This document shows positions 18,801 through 26,588 of a stretch of 64,000 bases of DNA, in pieces. The first letter of the stretch is position 1, and each line of letters starts with the position of its first letter. The position numbers and the translations under genes are program-made. Source of the stretch: CAZAQS01 sp046485135 (GTDB lineage Bacteria; Chloroflexota; Anaerolineae; Anaerolineales; UBA4823). Location of the stretch: positions 16,209-80,208 of the forward strand of contig JAWOHN010000044.1 in assembly GCA_046485135.1 (NCBI GenBank). Reading direction: 5' to 3'. Below the pieces are notes generated by a model, which saw only the letters and a program-made list of their open reading frames with translations, ran no database searches and was not told the origin of the DNA.

Positions 18801-19434
18801 TTTCAACCTTTCCCGCTGGAGGTGTACTCGCAACCGGACGGGTAGGCCGGCTCTGCGGTCTGACTGGTTGCGTGTCTGCTAGATTGAGCTCGATCGGCCT
18901 TGATGAGACCGGCTCAGATGGCGGTGTAGATTCTCCTGCAGAGGAACCCTTTTCCCCTGCCCCTTGTTCCTGGTCACTTTCCGAAGGCGTTAAGATCATT
19001 TGCGAAGAAAGGCTGACAAACTCAACTGGACCAGACTCAGAAACTGGCGATTCTGTAGAAGACTCCCCAGCAGAATCTGCAACCACTTCTTCATCAGACC
19101 CTTCTGCCCGATCTTCTTGATCTCGAGTGATTTCTTCCTCAGGTTGGTCTGAAGGCAACCCCCCCTGATTTTCCGATACCAGCGGTTCATCCGAATCAGG
19201 GGCATCGGCTTGCTCAAGATCGTCAGAATCTGAATGAGCAGATGCTTCGTCTGGCTCAGGATCGCCGGAGACAGCTAAAGTATGATCTTCTACTGGTTCA
19301 GATGTACTGGAGGGAGCCTCAGCTTGGTTTTCATCCCCAGATTGACGTTTTTGCTCTTCTTCAGACTGTAACAGCAGGCGGCGAAAACGAGCGGTTGCAT
19401 TTTCTTCTGGGGATGTATCTGGCAGATCCGTCAT
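15805..19434 (-). CDS. Class A penicillin-binding protein (GT51 glycosyltransferase-transpeptidase)
   Basis: This 1209-residue PBP1A-type enzyme builds peptidoglycan. A long acidic, Ser/Glu/Pro-rich cytoplasmic tail (1-275) precedes one membrane helix (~282-307). GT51 follows, with the catalytic Glu in TEDKEFYSHPG (~374) and GASTITQQLSRNL. The transpeptidase has SAIK (~665), SYN (~728) and KTGT (~866). After ~930 comes an extra domain with a beta-sandwich look, then a Thr/Pro-rich tail ending in repeated TPT and TPS units. The ATG at 19434 follows AAGGAAGG. Class A PBPs are usually 650-850 residues, so both the acidic tail and the C-terminal extension are additions. All catalytic motifs are intact. 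Confidence 0.95.
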   Translation of the reverse strand: MTDLPDTSPEENATARFRRLLLQSEEEQKRQSGDENQAEAPSSTSEPVEDHTLAVSGDPEPDEASAHSDSDDLEQADAPDSDEPLVSENQGGLPSDQPEEEITRDQEDRAEGSDEEVVADSAGESSTESPVSESGPVEFVSLSSQMILTPSESDQEQGAGEKGSSAGESTPPSEPVSSRPIELNLADTQPVRPQSRPTRPVASTPPAGKVETGNRSEPLPQRVSETDMDATRVTPAAYSTAPRARQPVVPPTKPPPVARSSRPASPAVAPKRTVNWRQGLGCLLRMTLMGLFVLVVVSLLGGSFLLYQYYTIAATLPSVDDLRQRAAQFETTRILDRNGNVLYEILDPNAGRRTYVTLDKISPYLVAATIATEDKEFYSHPGFDPMAIARGLVQNFMGGDIVSGASTITQQLSRNLLFTPEERTERTYTRKAREAILAAEVTRRYSKDQILELYLNENYYGNMAYGVQAAAETYFGTTADKLTLGQAAFLAGLPQAPAVYDVYNNRDVTLNRQQQVLRLTMEASQAQGCIYVSNNPQRICVGPEEALAAFNEIVGYEFKSPDIEIRYPHWVNYVRSLLEAQYDSQTIYRSGFTVYTTLDPGLQDLAEQIVQRQVNALAENNASSGALVAVRPKTGEVLAMVGSADFYSEKDGQVNMAISPRQPGSAIKPLTYTAAFEKGWTPATLIWDVPTEFPPSGNVNDPSAPYVPVNYDGRFHGPVTVRSALANSYNIPAVKTLQFVGIYDNPDLPGEDGLVAFARRLGISTLTRDVYGLSLTLGGGELSLLEFTGAYAVYANGGTRLPSYAISRILDYNGNIIYDYQPPVGDQVVRPEHAYLISSILSDSEARTPMFGANSVLNLPFQAAAKTGTTNDFRDNWTLGYTPDLAVGVWVGNPDYTPMVNTTGLTGAAPIWAEFMQNAVQSITGGNPTPFFRPAGIIDRVICSVSGTEPSEWCPSQRSEIFAAGQPPLPSSEDLWKRVVFDTWTGLRASAACGELTREEFALNVSDPWAIKWIRETSEGRAWAERAGFEEAILFVPSRECTAEDPRPHLEIHYPPEDQVITSNPIDIMARVDATANFDYYRLNYGLGRDPVQWVGLAQSNNPARTSETIYSWDVHDLPAGEVTLHLIMYSTQNTYAEIFRRINLQVPTPTPTPTLTPTETPTPTATFTPTLTPTQTLTPTVTSTPTATSAPPSVTPSPTETLTATDSP
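15822..16005. repeat. Low-complexity Thr-Pro-coding repeat
   Basis: A purine/pyrimidine-skewed run of imperfect 6-base units (GTTGGC, GTGGGT and variants on the + strand) codes the Thr/Pro-rich C-terminal tail of the minus-strand PBP. The opposite strand is open through it but reads as an artefactual Val-Gly repeat. A similar tract with the same codon style occurs at 28247-28393. Confidence 0.85.
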
Positions 19435-19476
19435 TCAACCTTCCTTACAACCAGCGGAGAAGAAACTTGTGCATTA

Positions 19477-19956
19477 CTAGGATACACTGGCATTGCTCAA
19501 CACCAAAACCGTCCATTCTCCCTTCATCACGGGTTCATTATCCTGATTCTGTAATTCAATCACAATAAGAATTGAACCTGCTCCGATGCGAGGCAGCGCT
19601 TTGGTTTCCTTTACTTTCATCTCCACATGGACACTATCACCGATAAATACTGGTTTGATAAATTTCCATTCATTGATCTCTCTAAATGCAAGTACTGTGC
19701 CTTCTAAAATCCCTGTGCGCATGGCCAAACCAGAAGCGATGGATAATCCAAGCAAGCCATGGGCAACACGCTGACCGTAGGGAGTGTTTTTACTGAACTC
19801 GGCGTCTGTATGGATTTGATTGTAATCTCCCGAAAGCCCTGCAAAGGCAACGATATCGCTCTCGGTAATCGTCCTGCCGCTGGTGACAATATGCTGCCCA
19901 ACCTCAAATTCCTCAAAGTACAAACCGCGCCTTTGGGTGAATTTATCTGGATTCAT
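19477..19956 (-). CDS. MaoC-like (R)-specific enoyl-CoA hydratase/dehydratase
   Basis: This 159-residue single hot-dog domain protein has the hydratase 2 signature with catalytic Asp and His in GLSGDYNQIHTDAEF and the following GQRVAHG. Such enzymes hydrate trans-2-enoyl-CoA to (R)-3-hydroxyacyl-CoA, or dehydrate related thioesters, in beta-oxidation, polyester or ethylmalonyl-type pathways. The ATG at 19956 follows AGGGAG. No other acyl-CoA gene is adjacent, so the substrate is unknown. It is downstream of the antiporter/PII-like pair on the same strand after a 95-base gap and upstream of the PBP gene. Confidence 0.88.
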   Translation of the reverse strand: MNPDKFTQRRGLYFEEFEVGQHIVTSGRTITESDIVAFAGLSGDYNQIHTDAEFSKNTPYGQRVAHGLLGLSIASGLAMRTGILEGTVLAFREINEWKFIKPVFIGDSVHVEMKVKETKALPRIGAGSILIVIELQNQDNEPVMKGEWTVLVLSNASVS

Positions 19957-20051
19957 AGAACAACTCCCTGAATATCAATAAGTTTTAAAGGGCAGCCAAC
20001 ATGGGTATCTACCCACGAGCCCAAGTCTTTTCATTGTAGCATAAATAAGGC

Positions 20052-20414
20052 CTATAAAGCCTGCTTCTGCAAGCCATAAGCCCTTACCACAGGTATTACC
20101 ACCAGAAGACCTGTATCTGGTTGAGACAAGTCCCCGATAACATCCTGAGTAGCCGCAACCATTTGGTCCACCATCTCTTCACCCTTGACCAGCGAAAACA
20201 GGGTGCGGCTGAATTCCTCTTCATGGTTGAGCAGCGCTTCAAGGCTGGGTATCAAAGGTAAATCATCTCTCAAACCGGAGCGATTTTTATTGCGTACTCG
20301 GCCGAGCCCACTGCTATGCAGGATGGTGATCCCCGATACACCAACCTGCTCCCATGCATCTAATAACTCTGGGACTTTCTCTGGGTTATGAAGAACAAAT
20401 ATGATGAGATACAT
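20052..20414 (-). CDS. PII-like (GlnB-fold) regulatory protein linked to an antiporter
   Basis: The 120-residue protein starts MYLIIFVLHNPEKVPELLDA. It has the beta-alpha-beta pattern of GlnB-fold proteins, continues with GVSGITILHSSGLGR where PII proteins carry their base-loop/T-loop entry, and ends with a strand of the type LLVVIPVVRAYGL. The T-loop lacks the canonical uridylylated Tyr region, so it is a PII-like protein rather than GlnB itself. A strong AGGAGAG ribosome site precedes ATG 20414, 11 bases after the antiporter stop. The two genes very likely form an operon, suggesting that it controls antiporter activity through a nucleotide signal. The ligand is not identifiable. Confidence 0.7.
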   Translation of the reverse strand: MYLIIFVLHNPEKVPELLDAWEQVGVSGITILHSSGLGRVRNKNRSGLRDDLPLIPSLEALLNHEEEFSRTLFSLVKGEEMVDQMVAATQDVIGDLSQPDTGLLVVIPVVRAYGLQKQAL

Positions 20415-20425
20415 TTTGATCTCTC

Positions 20426-21643
20426 CTAATCTGATAAGGATGAATGGATCACTTTTGAGGATTTCGTCTTGGAAAACAGGAAACGCAACAGCAGCGGAGT
20501 AATGATGGTACTGATGATCACCATACCAATGACTGCAGAAAATTCATTGGCAGTCATAAGCCCTTCATTTAGCCCCACCGATGCAAGGATCAAGCCCACC
20601 TCACCCCTGGAGACCATACCTGCGCCTAATTGGGCTGATTCAAGCCAGGAAAATCCAGCCAGCCGAGCTCCCAGACCAGCGCCGAATAACTTGCCCAGTA
20701 CTGCAGCTGCCAAAATTGCAAATAATAGCCACACTGCCCCTGCGCCTAATTCACGCACATTTACCGCCAGACCGATATTAACGAAAAAAATAGGCACAAA
20801 GAAGCTGTAAGCGAGAGCGCTAATCCCCCTTTCCAGACGTTCCTTCTCAGGGCTGCGAGAGAACATCAACCCGGCTAAGAAAGAGCCGGTGATGGCGGCC
20901 ATTCCACCCAAAAGCTCGGCTGCAAAGCCATATAAGAACATAACAACCAGCGCCAGAGTGATAATTCCCTGGCTGATGGGCAAAGGGGAAATCAGCCTGA
21001 CCAAGCGAGGCAGGCCATAGGAACCGAAGAGAATGGATAAAACAAGAAATGCTGCCATTCTGGCCAAGATCCATAGGACCTCAATTAATCCACTGCCCCC
21101 TACCTGTAAAGCAAGGAAAGAGGAGAGCAAAAGGATCACCAGGATATCATCAAAGACCGCTGCTCCCAACAAGCCCAGACCAACCCGGCTCCGCAACGCT
21201 TTCAACTCAATCAGGGTCTGCGCGGAGATACTCACACTGGTTGCACCTAAAGCTAAACCCAGGAAAAGCGCATGGCTGGTTTGAAAGCCAAAAGCCATCC
21301 CTACCCCCCAACCCAAACCAATCGGCAATAGCACCCCCAAAACACCAGCAAAGGCAGATACTTTGCTGTTACGAGCCAGCTCAGACAGGTGTAACTCGAG
21401 TCCGGCAACAAACATCAAGAGCAATACCCCGATTTCTGCCAGACTTTCGATAATCCATTCGATATTGGGATTATCAAAAATGGGCAGGTGCAGAATGTTG
21501 AGCAAAGATGGCCCAAGCAACAAGCCCACCAATAATTCTCCTAGCACTGAGGGTTGCCGGAAGGACGAACTTACAAAGCCTCCCAGCTTTGCTAATACGA
21601 GAATGATTGAAAGGAAAAGGAGTAGTTGGAGGAAGGGGGTCAT
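20426..21643 (-). CDS. CPA2-family cation:proton antiporter (KefB/NapA-like)
   Basis: A 405-residue membrane protein with about 12-13 hydrophobic helices. It has the Na+/H+ exchanger fold (LGGFVSSSFRQPSVLGELL near the N terminus, LLMFVAGLELHL in helix 3). The C terminus is short and basic, with no TrkA-N/RCK domain. In KefB and related proteins that domain gates activity. Here the PII-like gene 11 bases downstream may serve as a separate regulatory subunit. The protein exchanges K+ or Na+ for H+ across the inner membrane. The gene is divergent from the glycoside-hydrolase-like gene, with promoters presumably in the intervening region. Confidence 0.9.
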   Translation of the reverse strand: MTPFLQLLLFLSIILVLAKLGGFVSSSFRQPSVLGELLVGLLLGPSLLNILHLPIFDNPNIEWIIESLAEIGVLLLMFVAGLELHLSELARNSKVSAFAGVLGVLLPIGLGWGVGMAFGFQTSHALFLGLALGATSVSISAQTLIELKALRSRVGLGLLGAAVFDDILVILLLSSFLALQVGGSGLIEVLWILARMAAFLVLSILFGSYGLPRLVRLISPLPISQGIITLALVVMFLYGFAAELLGGMAAITGSFLAGLMFSRSPEKERLERGISALAYSFFVPIFFVNIGLAVNVRELGAGAVWLLFAILAAAVLGKLFGAGLGARLAGFSWLESAQLGAGMVSRGEVGLILASVGLNEGLMTANEFSAVIGMVIISTIITPLLLRFLFSKTKSSKVIHSSLSD

Positions 21644-21719
21644 AGCTTGGAATTCTCGATGAATTGGGCCCAGCCCAATTCCTGATTATATCATCGCCCT
21701 GTGGCAAGAAAATTTTAGT

Positions 21720-24218
21720 ATGGCTTCAGGTGTTACTAGAGGAGATTACAAATTTACGGGTGCAAGCACGCATACACATACAAGCACCCTTTACCAGAAG
21801 GCTGGTATCCCTTACAATTTATATATGCGTGAATGGAATCTGAAAGCAGGCGATCCCCTTTCTCTGACCCTGTCTGCAGACGCTCGGCTCAGCCAAACGG
21901 ATTATTGCAATGATCAGATATGGGAATTATCGTTAGAGGGCGGGGAACCGGTCGCTCTGGCTTTCCAAACGACCTTTGGCTTGCGCGCCCGTAGCCTGCG
22001 GTTATTTCCCCGCTTTGGGGAAAATGGCGTCCATGTCATTGACCCAACTGATTTTTCAACAGCGCCTGTCATCCGCAAATTCTATCCGAATTTCCTTTCT
22101 GTTTCCTTTTCGCCTTTTCCGAACCTGGAAGTCAATGCCGAATTCTGGATTCCCCATTCGCAAGCCACAGCAGGGCGCCTGCGGGTCATCAATCATAGCC
22201 CAGACAAACGCTCTGTTCAGATAAATTGGGTATCTATTTTGATGACGGCTGGCGAAGGAGAGCGGATGGGACCCATGGAGTTTGACAATGTTCATGTCTT
22301 GGGTGGCAGCACCGGCGATCTAGCCCCGGTCATGTTTATGACCGGAGGACCTCAAGCCGGCACGTCTCCTTATCCTGCACTGACCCAGATTCTTGAGCTT
22401 GATCCTAATAAAGAATACATCCTAACATGGACACTGGCTGGGATGTCTGATGCGCGCGCATCCTTCGATCTGGCCCGAAATATTGCCAGCAGGAACTGGG
22501 AAGCCGAATTCGCCCGAATAGAATTGCTTAACAGCAGGGATATTGAAATTTATACAGGTGACCCAGACTGGGATGCTGCTTTCTCATTTTCGCAAAAAGT
22601 AGCTTTCGGGCTATTCATGCGAGAGACTGCACACCTTGAATTTCCATCCTTCGTGCTAACCCGCCAGCCTGATCAGGGCTTCTCACTCCGAGGTAATGGG
22701 GTAGATTATAACTACACCTGGAATGGGCATACCCCATTAGATGTCTATTACATGTGTAGCTTCTTACTGCCGGCCGCTCCTGACTTGGCCAAAGGTTTGC
22801 TGCGCAATTTTACCAACACAACAGCAGAGGATGGATTTATTGATTGGAAGCCGGGGTTGGGTGGACAACGCAGCCAACTCCTGGCAACTCCTCTATTGGC
22901 AAGCCTGGCCTGGCGGATTTATCAATCGACCAAAGATCTAGCATTCCTCAAAGCTGTTTACACACCATTGTTGGAATTTACCCGCTTATGGTTTACAGAA
23001 AAACATGACCGGGATGGCGACGGGATTCCAGAATGGGACCATGCCATGCAAGCCGGATTTGACGATCATCCCTTGTTTTCTCCCTGGTTGGATTGGTCGC
23101 AAGGTGCAGAAATTAGTACGGCAGAAAGTCCCGGGTTATGCGCTTTTCTGTACAGCGAATGCCAGGCGTTGAGCCGGGTCGCACGAGAATTAGAAATGCC
23201 AGAAGCTATACCTGGATTGGAAGCATTAGCTGACAACCTGAGAACAGCGGTTGAAATCTCTTGGGACCCAGCCATTTCCAATTACCGCTATTGGGATCGC
23301 GACTCTCATTACTGCACCAGAGGTGTAACGATTGGCGAGCGTTTGGGACCGGGTGAAATATCTATTGACCGTGCCTTTGACCATCCCGTCCGCCTCCTTC
23401 TTCGTCTCCACCTTATTGGTGAGGCAACCCGCCCTATCCGGGTTTTTATCCATGGGACTACCCACACTGGTCAGCATGTTATTGAGCCAATCCCATACAG
23501 CAGTTGGCGCTGGCATTTACGAAATGGAACCGCTACCGGAGAACGGACATATACCCATGTGGAGCGAATTCTTGTTGAAGGGCTGGAAGAAACAGATCAG
23601 GTCAAGGCCAGGAATGTGGCCTATACAGGAGAGGATCACAGCCTGCTACTGCCCTTATGGGCAGGAATTCCGGCTAAGGAGCGGGTTCAGGATCTGGTAG
23701 AAAAGTCAATTACCAATCCCAACCGATTTTGGCGCCGTTTTGGAATTCCAGCCACTCATGATATTCCTGCAGGCTTGGTTAAGGAGGCGGTTTTCTCGAA
23801 CCAAATTCACCTGCCCTGGAATCTGCTATTAGGAGAAGGCTTGCTTGCTTATGGATTCCAAAAAGAGGCTACTGAGCTGCTTACAGGCTTGATGAAAGCC
23901 ATCCTGCAAACCCTTAAACGAGATCGATCCTTCCGCAAGTATTATGATCCAGAAACAGGGCTTGGAACGGGAGACCCAAATTCACTGGATGGCCTTGCGC
24001 CAGTGAGCCTCTTTTTAGGATGTTTGGGAGTGGACCTGGTATCTCCAAAAACGGTGTTTTTGCGCGGAATCAATCCTTTTCCATGGCCTGTTACGGTAAA
24101 ATATCGAGGGTTAACTGTGCTACGCCAACTCGATAAAACCACAATCATCTTTCCAAATGGTAAAACAATCACGGTTAGTGACCCATCGCCTTGTATCATC
24201 TCTTTAGAGAACAATTGA
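21720..24218 (+). CDS. Six-hairpin (MGH1/GH63-like) glycoside hydrolase family protein
   Basis: An 832-residue soluble protein without signal peptide. The N-terminal part (~36-270) is beta-rich. The C-terminal (alpha/alpha)6-type half contains DRDGDGIPEWDHAMQAG (~425), a pattern seen in glycogen-debranching-like, GH63 and mannosylglycerate-hydrolase-type proteins, and ends with a small beta domain. The expected role is hydrolysis of an intracellular alpha-glucoside or compatible solute, but the substrate is uncertain. No ribosome site supports the ATG at 21720. ATG 21825 (MREWNLKAGDPL) starts where the recognisable domain begins and may be the true start. The stop is 24 bases before the first DarA-like gene. 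Confidence 0.7.
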   Translation: MASGVTRGDYKFTGASTHTHTSTLYQKAGIPYNLYMREWNLKAGDPLSLTLSADARLSQTDYCNDQIWELSLEGGEPVALAFQTTFGLRARSLRLFPRFGENGVHVIDPTDFSTAPVIRKFYPNFLSVSFSPFPNLEVNAEFWIPHSQATAGRLRVINHSPDKRSVQINWVSILMTAGEGERMGPMEFDNVHVLGGSTGDLAPVMFMTGGPQAGTSPYPALTQILELDPNKEYILTWTLAGMSDARASFDLARNIASRNWEAEFARIELLNSRDIEIYTGDPDWDAAFSFSQKVAFGLFMRETAHLEFPSFVLTRQPDQGFSLRGNGVDYNYTWNGHTPLDVYYMCSFLLPAAPDLAKGLLRNFTNTTAEDGFIDWKPGLGGQRSQLLATPLLASLAWRIYQSTKDLAFLKAVYTPLLEFTRLWFTEKHDRDGDGIPEWDHAMQAGFDDHPLFSPWLDWSQGAEISTAESPGLCAFLYSECQALSRVARELEMPEAIPGLEALADNLRTAVEISWDPAISNYRYWDRDSHYCTRGVTIGERLGPGEISIDRAFDHPVRLLLRLHLIGEATRPIRVFIHGTTHTGQHVIEPIPYSSWRWHLRNGTATGERTYTHVERILVEGLEETDQVKARNVAYTGEDHSLLLPLWAGIPAKERVQDLVEKSITNPNRFWRRFGIPATHDIPAGLVKEAVFSNQIHLPWNLLLGEGLLAYGFQKEATELLTGLMKAILQTLKRDRSFRKYYDPETGLGTGDPNSLDGLAPVSLFLGCLGVDLVSPKTVFLRGINPFPWPVTVKYRGLTVLRQLDKTTIIFPNGKTITVSDPSPCIISLENN

Positions 24219-24242
24219 TGTAGACCAACCAGGGTGAGACAT

Positions 24243-24593
24243 ATGAAAACAAACGATTCGCATCCAGCTGTCAACCGAATTATGACTGCCGTAGTGCAGG
24301 AGCAGGATGTTGAAAGCGCCATCAACGCTCTACTGCAAGCCGGTGTATCGGTTACGCACCTAGCCAGTACGGGTGGGTTTTTAGGACGGCGTAATTCCAC
24401 ACTTATGATCGGCTTGAACGAAAAGCAAATCGAAGAAGCCGTTGGCGCGCTTACGAAAAGCTGCCGGCGACGGGTTGAGTATGTCGCCACACCATTAGAA
24501 GGATCCCCTCTGCCATTTCCTTCTCCTACACCCATCACAGTCGGTGGAGCAACGATCTTTACTTTAGAGGTTGATCGTTATATTGAGCTTTAA
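24243..24593 (+). CDS. Cyclic-di-AMP receptor-like protein (DarA/PstA, PII superfamily), copy 1
   Basis: A 116-residue protein with the DarA/PstA signature: an N-terminal strand (IMTAVVQEQDVESAINALL), then ASTGGFLGRRNSTLMIGL, the nucleotide-binding loop of this family, and a C-terminal strand TIFTLEVDRYIEL. Characterised homologues are trimeric PII-like proteins that bind cyclic di-AMP. ATG 24243 is chosen because AGGGTGAG sits at 24231-24238; a GTG at 24234 overlaps that site. The second copy starts 52 bases after its stop. Ligand binding is inferred from the family. Confidence 0.82.
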   Translation: MKTNDSHPAVNRIMTAVVQEQDVESAINALLQAGVSVTHLASTGGFLGRRNSTLMIGLNEKQIEEAVGALTKSCRRRVEYVATPLEGSPLPFPSPTPITVGGATIFTLEVDRYIEL

Positions 24594-24645
24594 CTATGAA
24601 ATTTTTACCAAAACGCCAACTGCATCAGCAAAGGAGGGACAGCTC

Positions 24646-24912
24646 ATGAAATTGATCGTTGCCATTCTCAGAGATGAAGACAGCGAGAGGATATCTCATG
24701 CTCTGGTGATAGCCGAATTCAGGGTTACGCAAATTGCTTCTACGGGTGGGTTTTTACGGCGCGGTTCAACGACCCTTATGATCGGTGTAGATGAGGAAAA
24801 GCTGGAGCATGCCATTCAAATTATCAAGGACAATACCTCCTCGCCTGCTGACGGCGCCCAAAGAAAAGCCACATTATTTGTTCTCAATATTGTTAACTTT
24901 ATTCAAATCTGA
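24646..24912 (+). CDS. Cyclic-di-AMP receptor-like protein (DarA/PstA), short copy 2
   Basis: ATG 24646 follows a near-perfect AAGGAGGGA at 24631-24639, giving an 88-residue product. It begins MKLIVAILRDEDSERISHAL and carries STGGFLRRGSTTLMIGVDEE, the same loop as its neighbour. Characterised DarA proteins are ~109 residues; here the segment between the loop and the last strand is shortened. Tandem copies could form mixed trimers or bind different nucleotides. The frame is open 75 bases further upstream, but the ribosome site decides for 24646. The ribose-phosphate pyrophosphokinase gene follows after 97 bases. Confidence 0.8.
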   Translation: MKLIVAILRDEDSERISHALVIAEFRVTQIASTGGFLRRGSTTLMIGVDEEKLEHAIQIIKDNTSSPADGAQRKATLFVLNIVNFIQI

Positions 24913-25009
24913 GAGATGTGTTCAAAATCATTAAGTGGCGGCGATAACCCTGATCAACAATATATTATTGGGTATTTTCGGATAAAGCTACCTATGCAGG
25001 GAGGAGAAT

Positions 25010-25987
25010 ATGGACCCAGATACCGCAGATCTTCGTATGTTCAGCGGACGTTCGCACCCTGAATTAGCTGAAGAGATCGCTGCTTATATCGGAATCCCAT
25101 TAGAAAAAACCAATTTTGCCCGTTTTAGCAACGATAATTTGTTCATTCAACTCGGCGCCAGCGTCCGGGGGCGCAAAGTGCTGGTTCTTCAATCCCTGAT
25201 CCCTCCGGTCAGCGAGCATATTTTAGAATTGCTGATGATGCTGGACATAGCCCGTAGTGCAGCCGCATCAGAAGTACACGCCATCATTCCATATTTTTCT
25301 TATGCCCGTTCGGACAAAAAGAATGCTCCGCGTATATCCATCACTGCCCGTCTAATTGCAGACTTGCTTCAGACAGCAGGTGCAACTCAGGTTGTAACCA
25401 TGACACTCCATTCACCCCAGGTCCACGGTTTTTTCAGCGTTCCCACAGATCCACTGACTGCTCGAGGCCTTTTTGTGAATCATTTTGTACAACAGGAACT
25501 TAATCCAAAGGATACCATTGTGGTTGCCCCAGATTATGGACGGGCAGGCTCAGCCTCACGCCTGGCTGCCCAATTGGGTCTTACTGCAATCTCTGCCGAG
25601 AAGAAAAGAATTTCTGATACAGAAGTGTTGATCGGGGAATTGATCGGCAAACAGGTGGCAGGCTTCAGACGCGCCCTGATCTACGATGATGAGATAGCCA
25701 CCGGAGGATCAGTTGTAAACCTTTGCGGACACCTTGTAGAGAATGGGGTTAAGGAGATCTCGTTAATTTGCACCCACGGGCTTTTCATTGGTAAATCCTT
25801 GGAACGTATTGCAGCAATCCCCCAGGTGACAGAAATCGTAACGACGAACACCGTTCCAATCCCACCCGAAAAACGTCCGCCAAACATGGTTGTGCTTTCA
25901 GTTGGACCAATTTTTGCCGAAGCTATCCGGCGCAATATCAGCCACCAATCAATTGGTGATTTATTTGCATTTTGGGATGATCGCTAA
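25010..25987 (+). CDS. prs: Ribose-phosphate pyrophosphokinase
   Basis: A 325-residue PRPP synthetase. The N-terminal domain has MFSGRSHPELAEEIA and RFSNDNLFIQLGASVRG. The ATP-binding flexible loop region has PYFSYARSDKK. The ribose-phosphate loop is YDDEIATGGSVV, where common bacterial Prs has Asp-Thr-Ala/Gly-Gly-Thr type residues, and VVAPDYGRAGSA replaces the usual SPDVGG pattern. It makes PRPP from ribose-5-phosphate and ATP for purine, pyrimidine, His and Trp synthesis. GGGAGGAGAAT before ATG 25010 sets the start. The loop differences suggest a divergent Prs clade; the window also encodes hpt, which uses PRPP. Confidence 0.88.
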   Translation: MDPDTADLRMFSGRSHPELAEEIAAYIGIPLEKTNFARFSNDNLFIQLGASVRGRKVLVLQSLIPPVSEHILELLMMLDIARSAAASEVHAIIPYFSYARSDKKNAPRISITARLIADLLQTAGATQVVTMTLHSPQVHGFFSVPTDPLTARGLFVNHFVQQELNPKDTIVVAPDYGRAGSASRLAAQLGLTAISAEKKRISDTEVLIGELIGKQVAGFRRALIYDDEIATGGSVVNLCGHLVENGVKEISLICTHGLFIGKSLERIAAIPQVTEIVTTNTVPIPPEKRPPNMVVLSVGPIFAEAIRRNISHQSIGDLFAFWDDR

Positions 25988-26015
25988 AGGCTCTTCAGGT
26001 GTTATCTAGAAAATC

Positions 26016-26588
26016 TCACTCGTGAAAATCCTCTACCTGATAAACCCACGCATCCAGTTTTTTTCGTCGCCAGGTTTCTGGCGGCAAACCCATCTTTTGG
26101 CACAATAAATTCAAGAAAATGATTGGGTCATCAATCTTTTGCCACACCTGGGGTAAAAAGGTCGCCCGGCGGATTCCGTCACGCAGGATAACCCCGTCGA
26201 TATATGGCCTCACCAGGGCTGCCAGGTCTTCGCATTTCTCATACTTAACAGGTTGTGGTGAAGTCAGCCGTGAAATCTCAATTGAAATATCAGGAAGCTC
26301 TTCTAGCGTGATCGGAGGAAAGCGGTAATCATTCAACGCAGCAGCAATGGCATGTTCACGCACATCTTCTACCAGCGGTTGGTATGCTTCCAAGGCCCCT
26401 ATGCAGCCTCGTAGCTCTCCTTTTCGTTTGAGGGTGACAAACGTTGCGCCTGGCTGTCCCAAAAGCACAGATAGCGTTTCAAGTTCAAGCGGTGCAAGCG
26501 CCTTACCAGATACACCATCTTCAAGAGCTTGACGTGCTAGCTTGAGCAATATTGCCCGTTCTTCCTGAGAGAGAAGATCTGGACTCAT
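26016..26588 (-). CDS. amrA: AMMECR1-domain protein (AmmeMemoRadiSam system protein A)
   Basis: A 190-residue single-domain protein containing the AMMECR1 hallmark GELRGCIGALEAY, the segment IEISRLTSPQPV, and RRATFLPQVWQ near the end. Bacterial members are grouped as AmmeMemoRadiSam protein A, often encoded with a Memo-like dioxygenase and a radical SAM enzyme. Neither partner is in this window, so it is an orphan here. Biochemical function is not established. The ATG at 26588 lacks a strong ribosome site. It is convergent with prs. Confidence 0.88.
   Translation of the reverse strand: MSPDLLSQEERAILLKLARQALEDGVSGKALAPLELETLSVLLGQPGATFVTLKRKGELRGCIGALEAYQPLVEDVREHAIAAALNDYRFPPITLEELPDISIEISRLTSPQPVKYEKCEDLAALVRPYIDGVILRDGIRRATFLPQVWQKIDDPIIFLNLLCQKMGLPPETWRRKKLDAWVYQVEDFHE

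Noticed and set aside
18578..19120. 180-codon + strand frame opposite the PBP N terminus
   Set aside because: Mirror of the low-complexity acidic tail on the other strand, with no domain pattern.
24571..24645. N-terminal extension of the second DarA-like protein
   Set aside because: A strong ribosome site at 24631-24639 lies inside this extension, so the ATG at 24646 is used.
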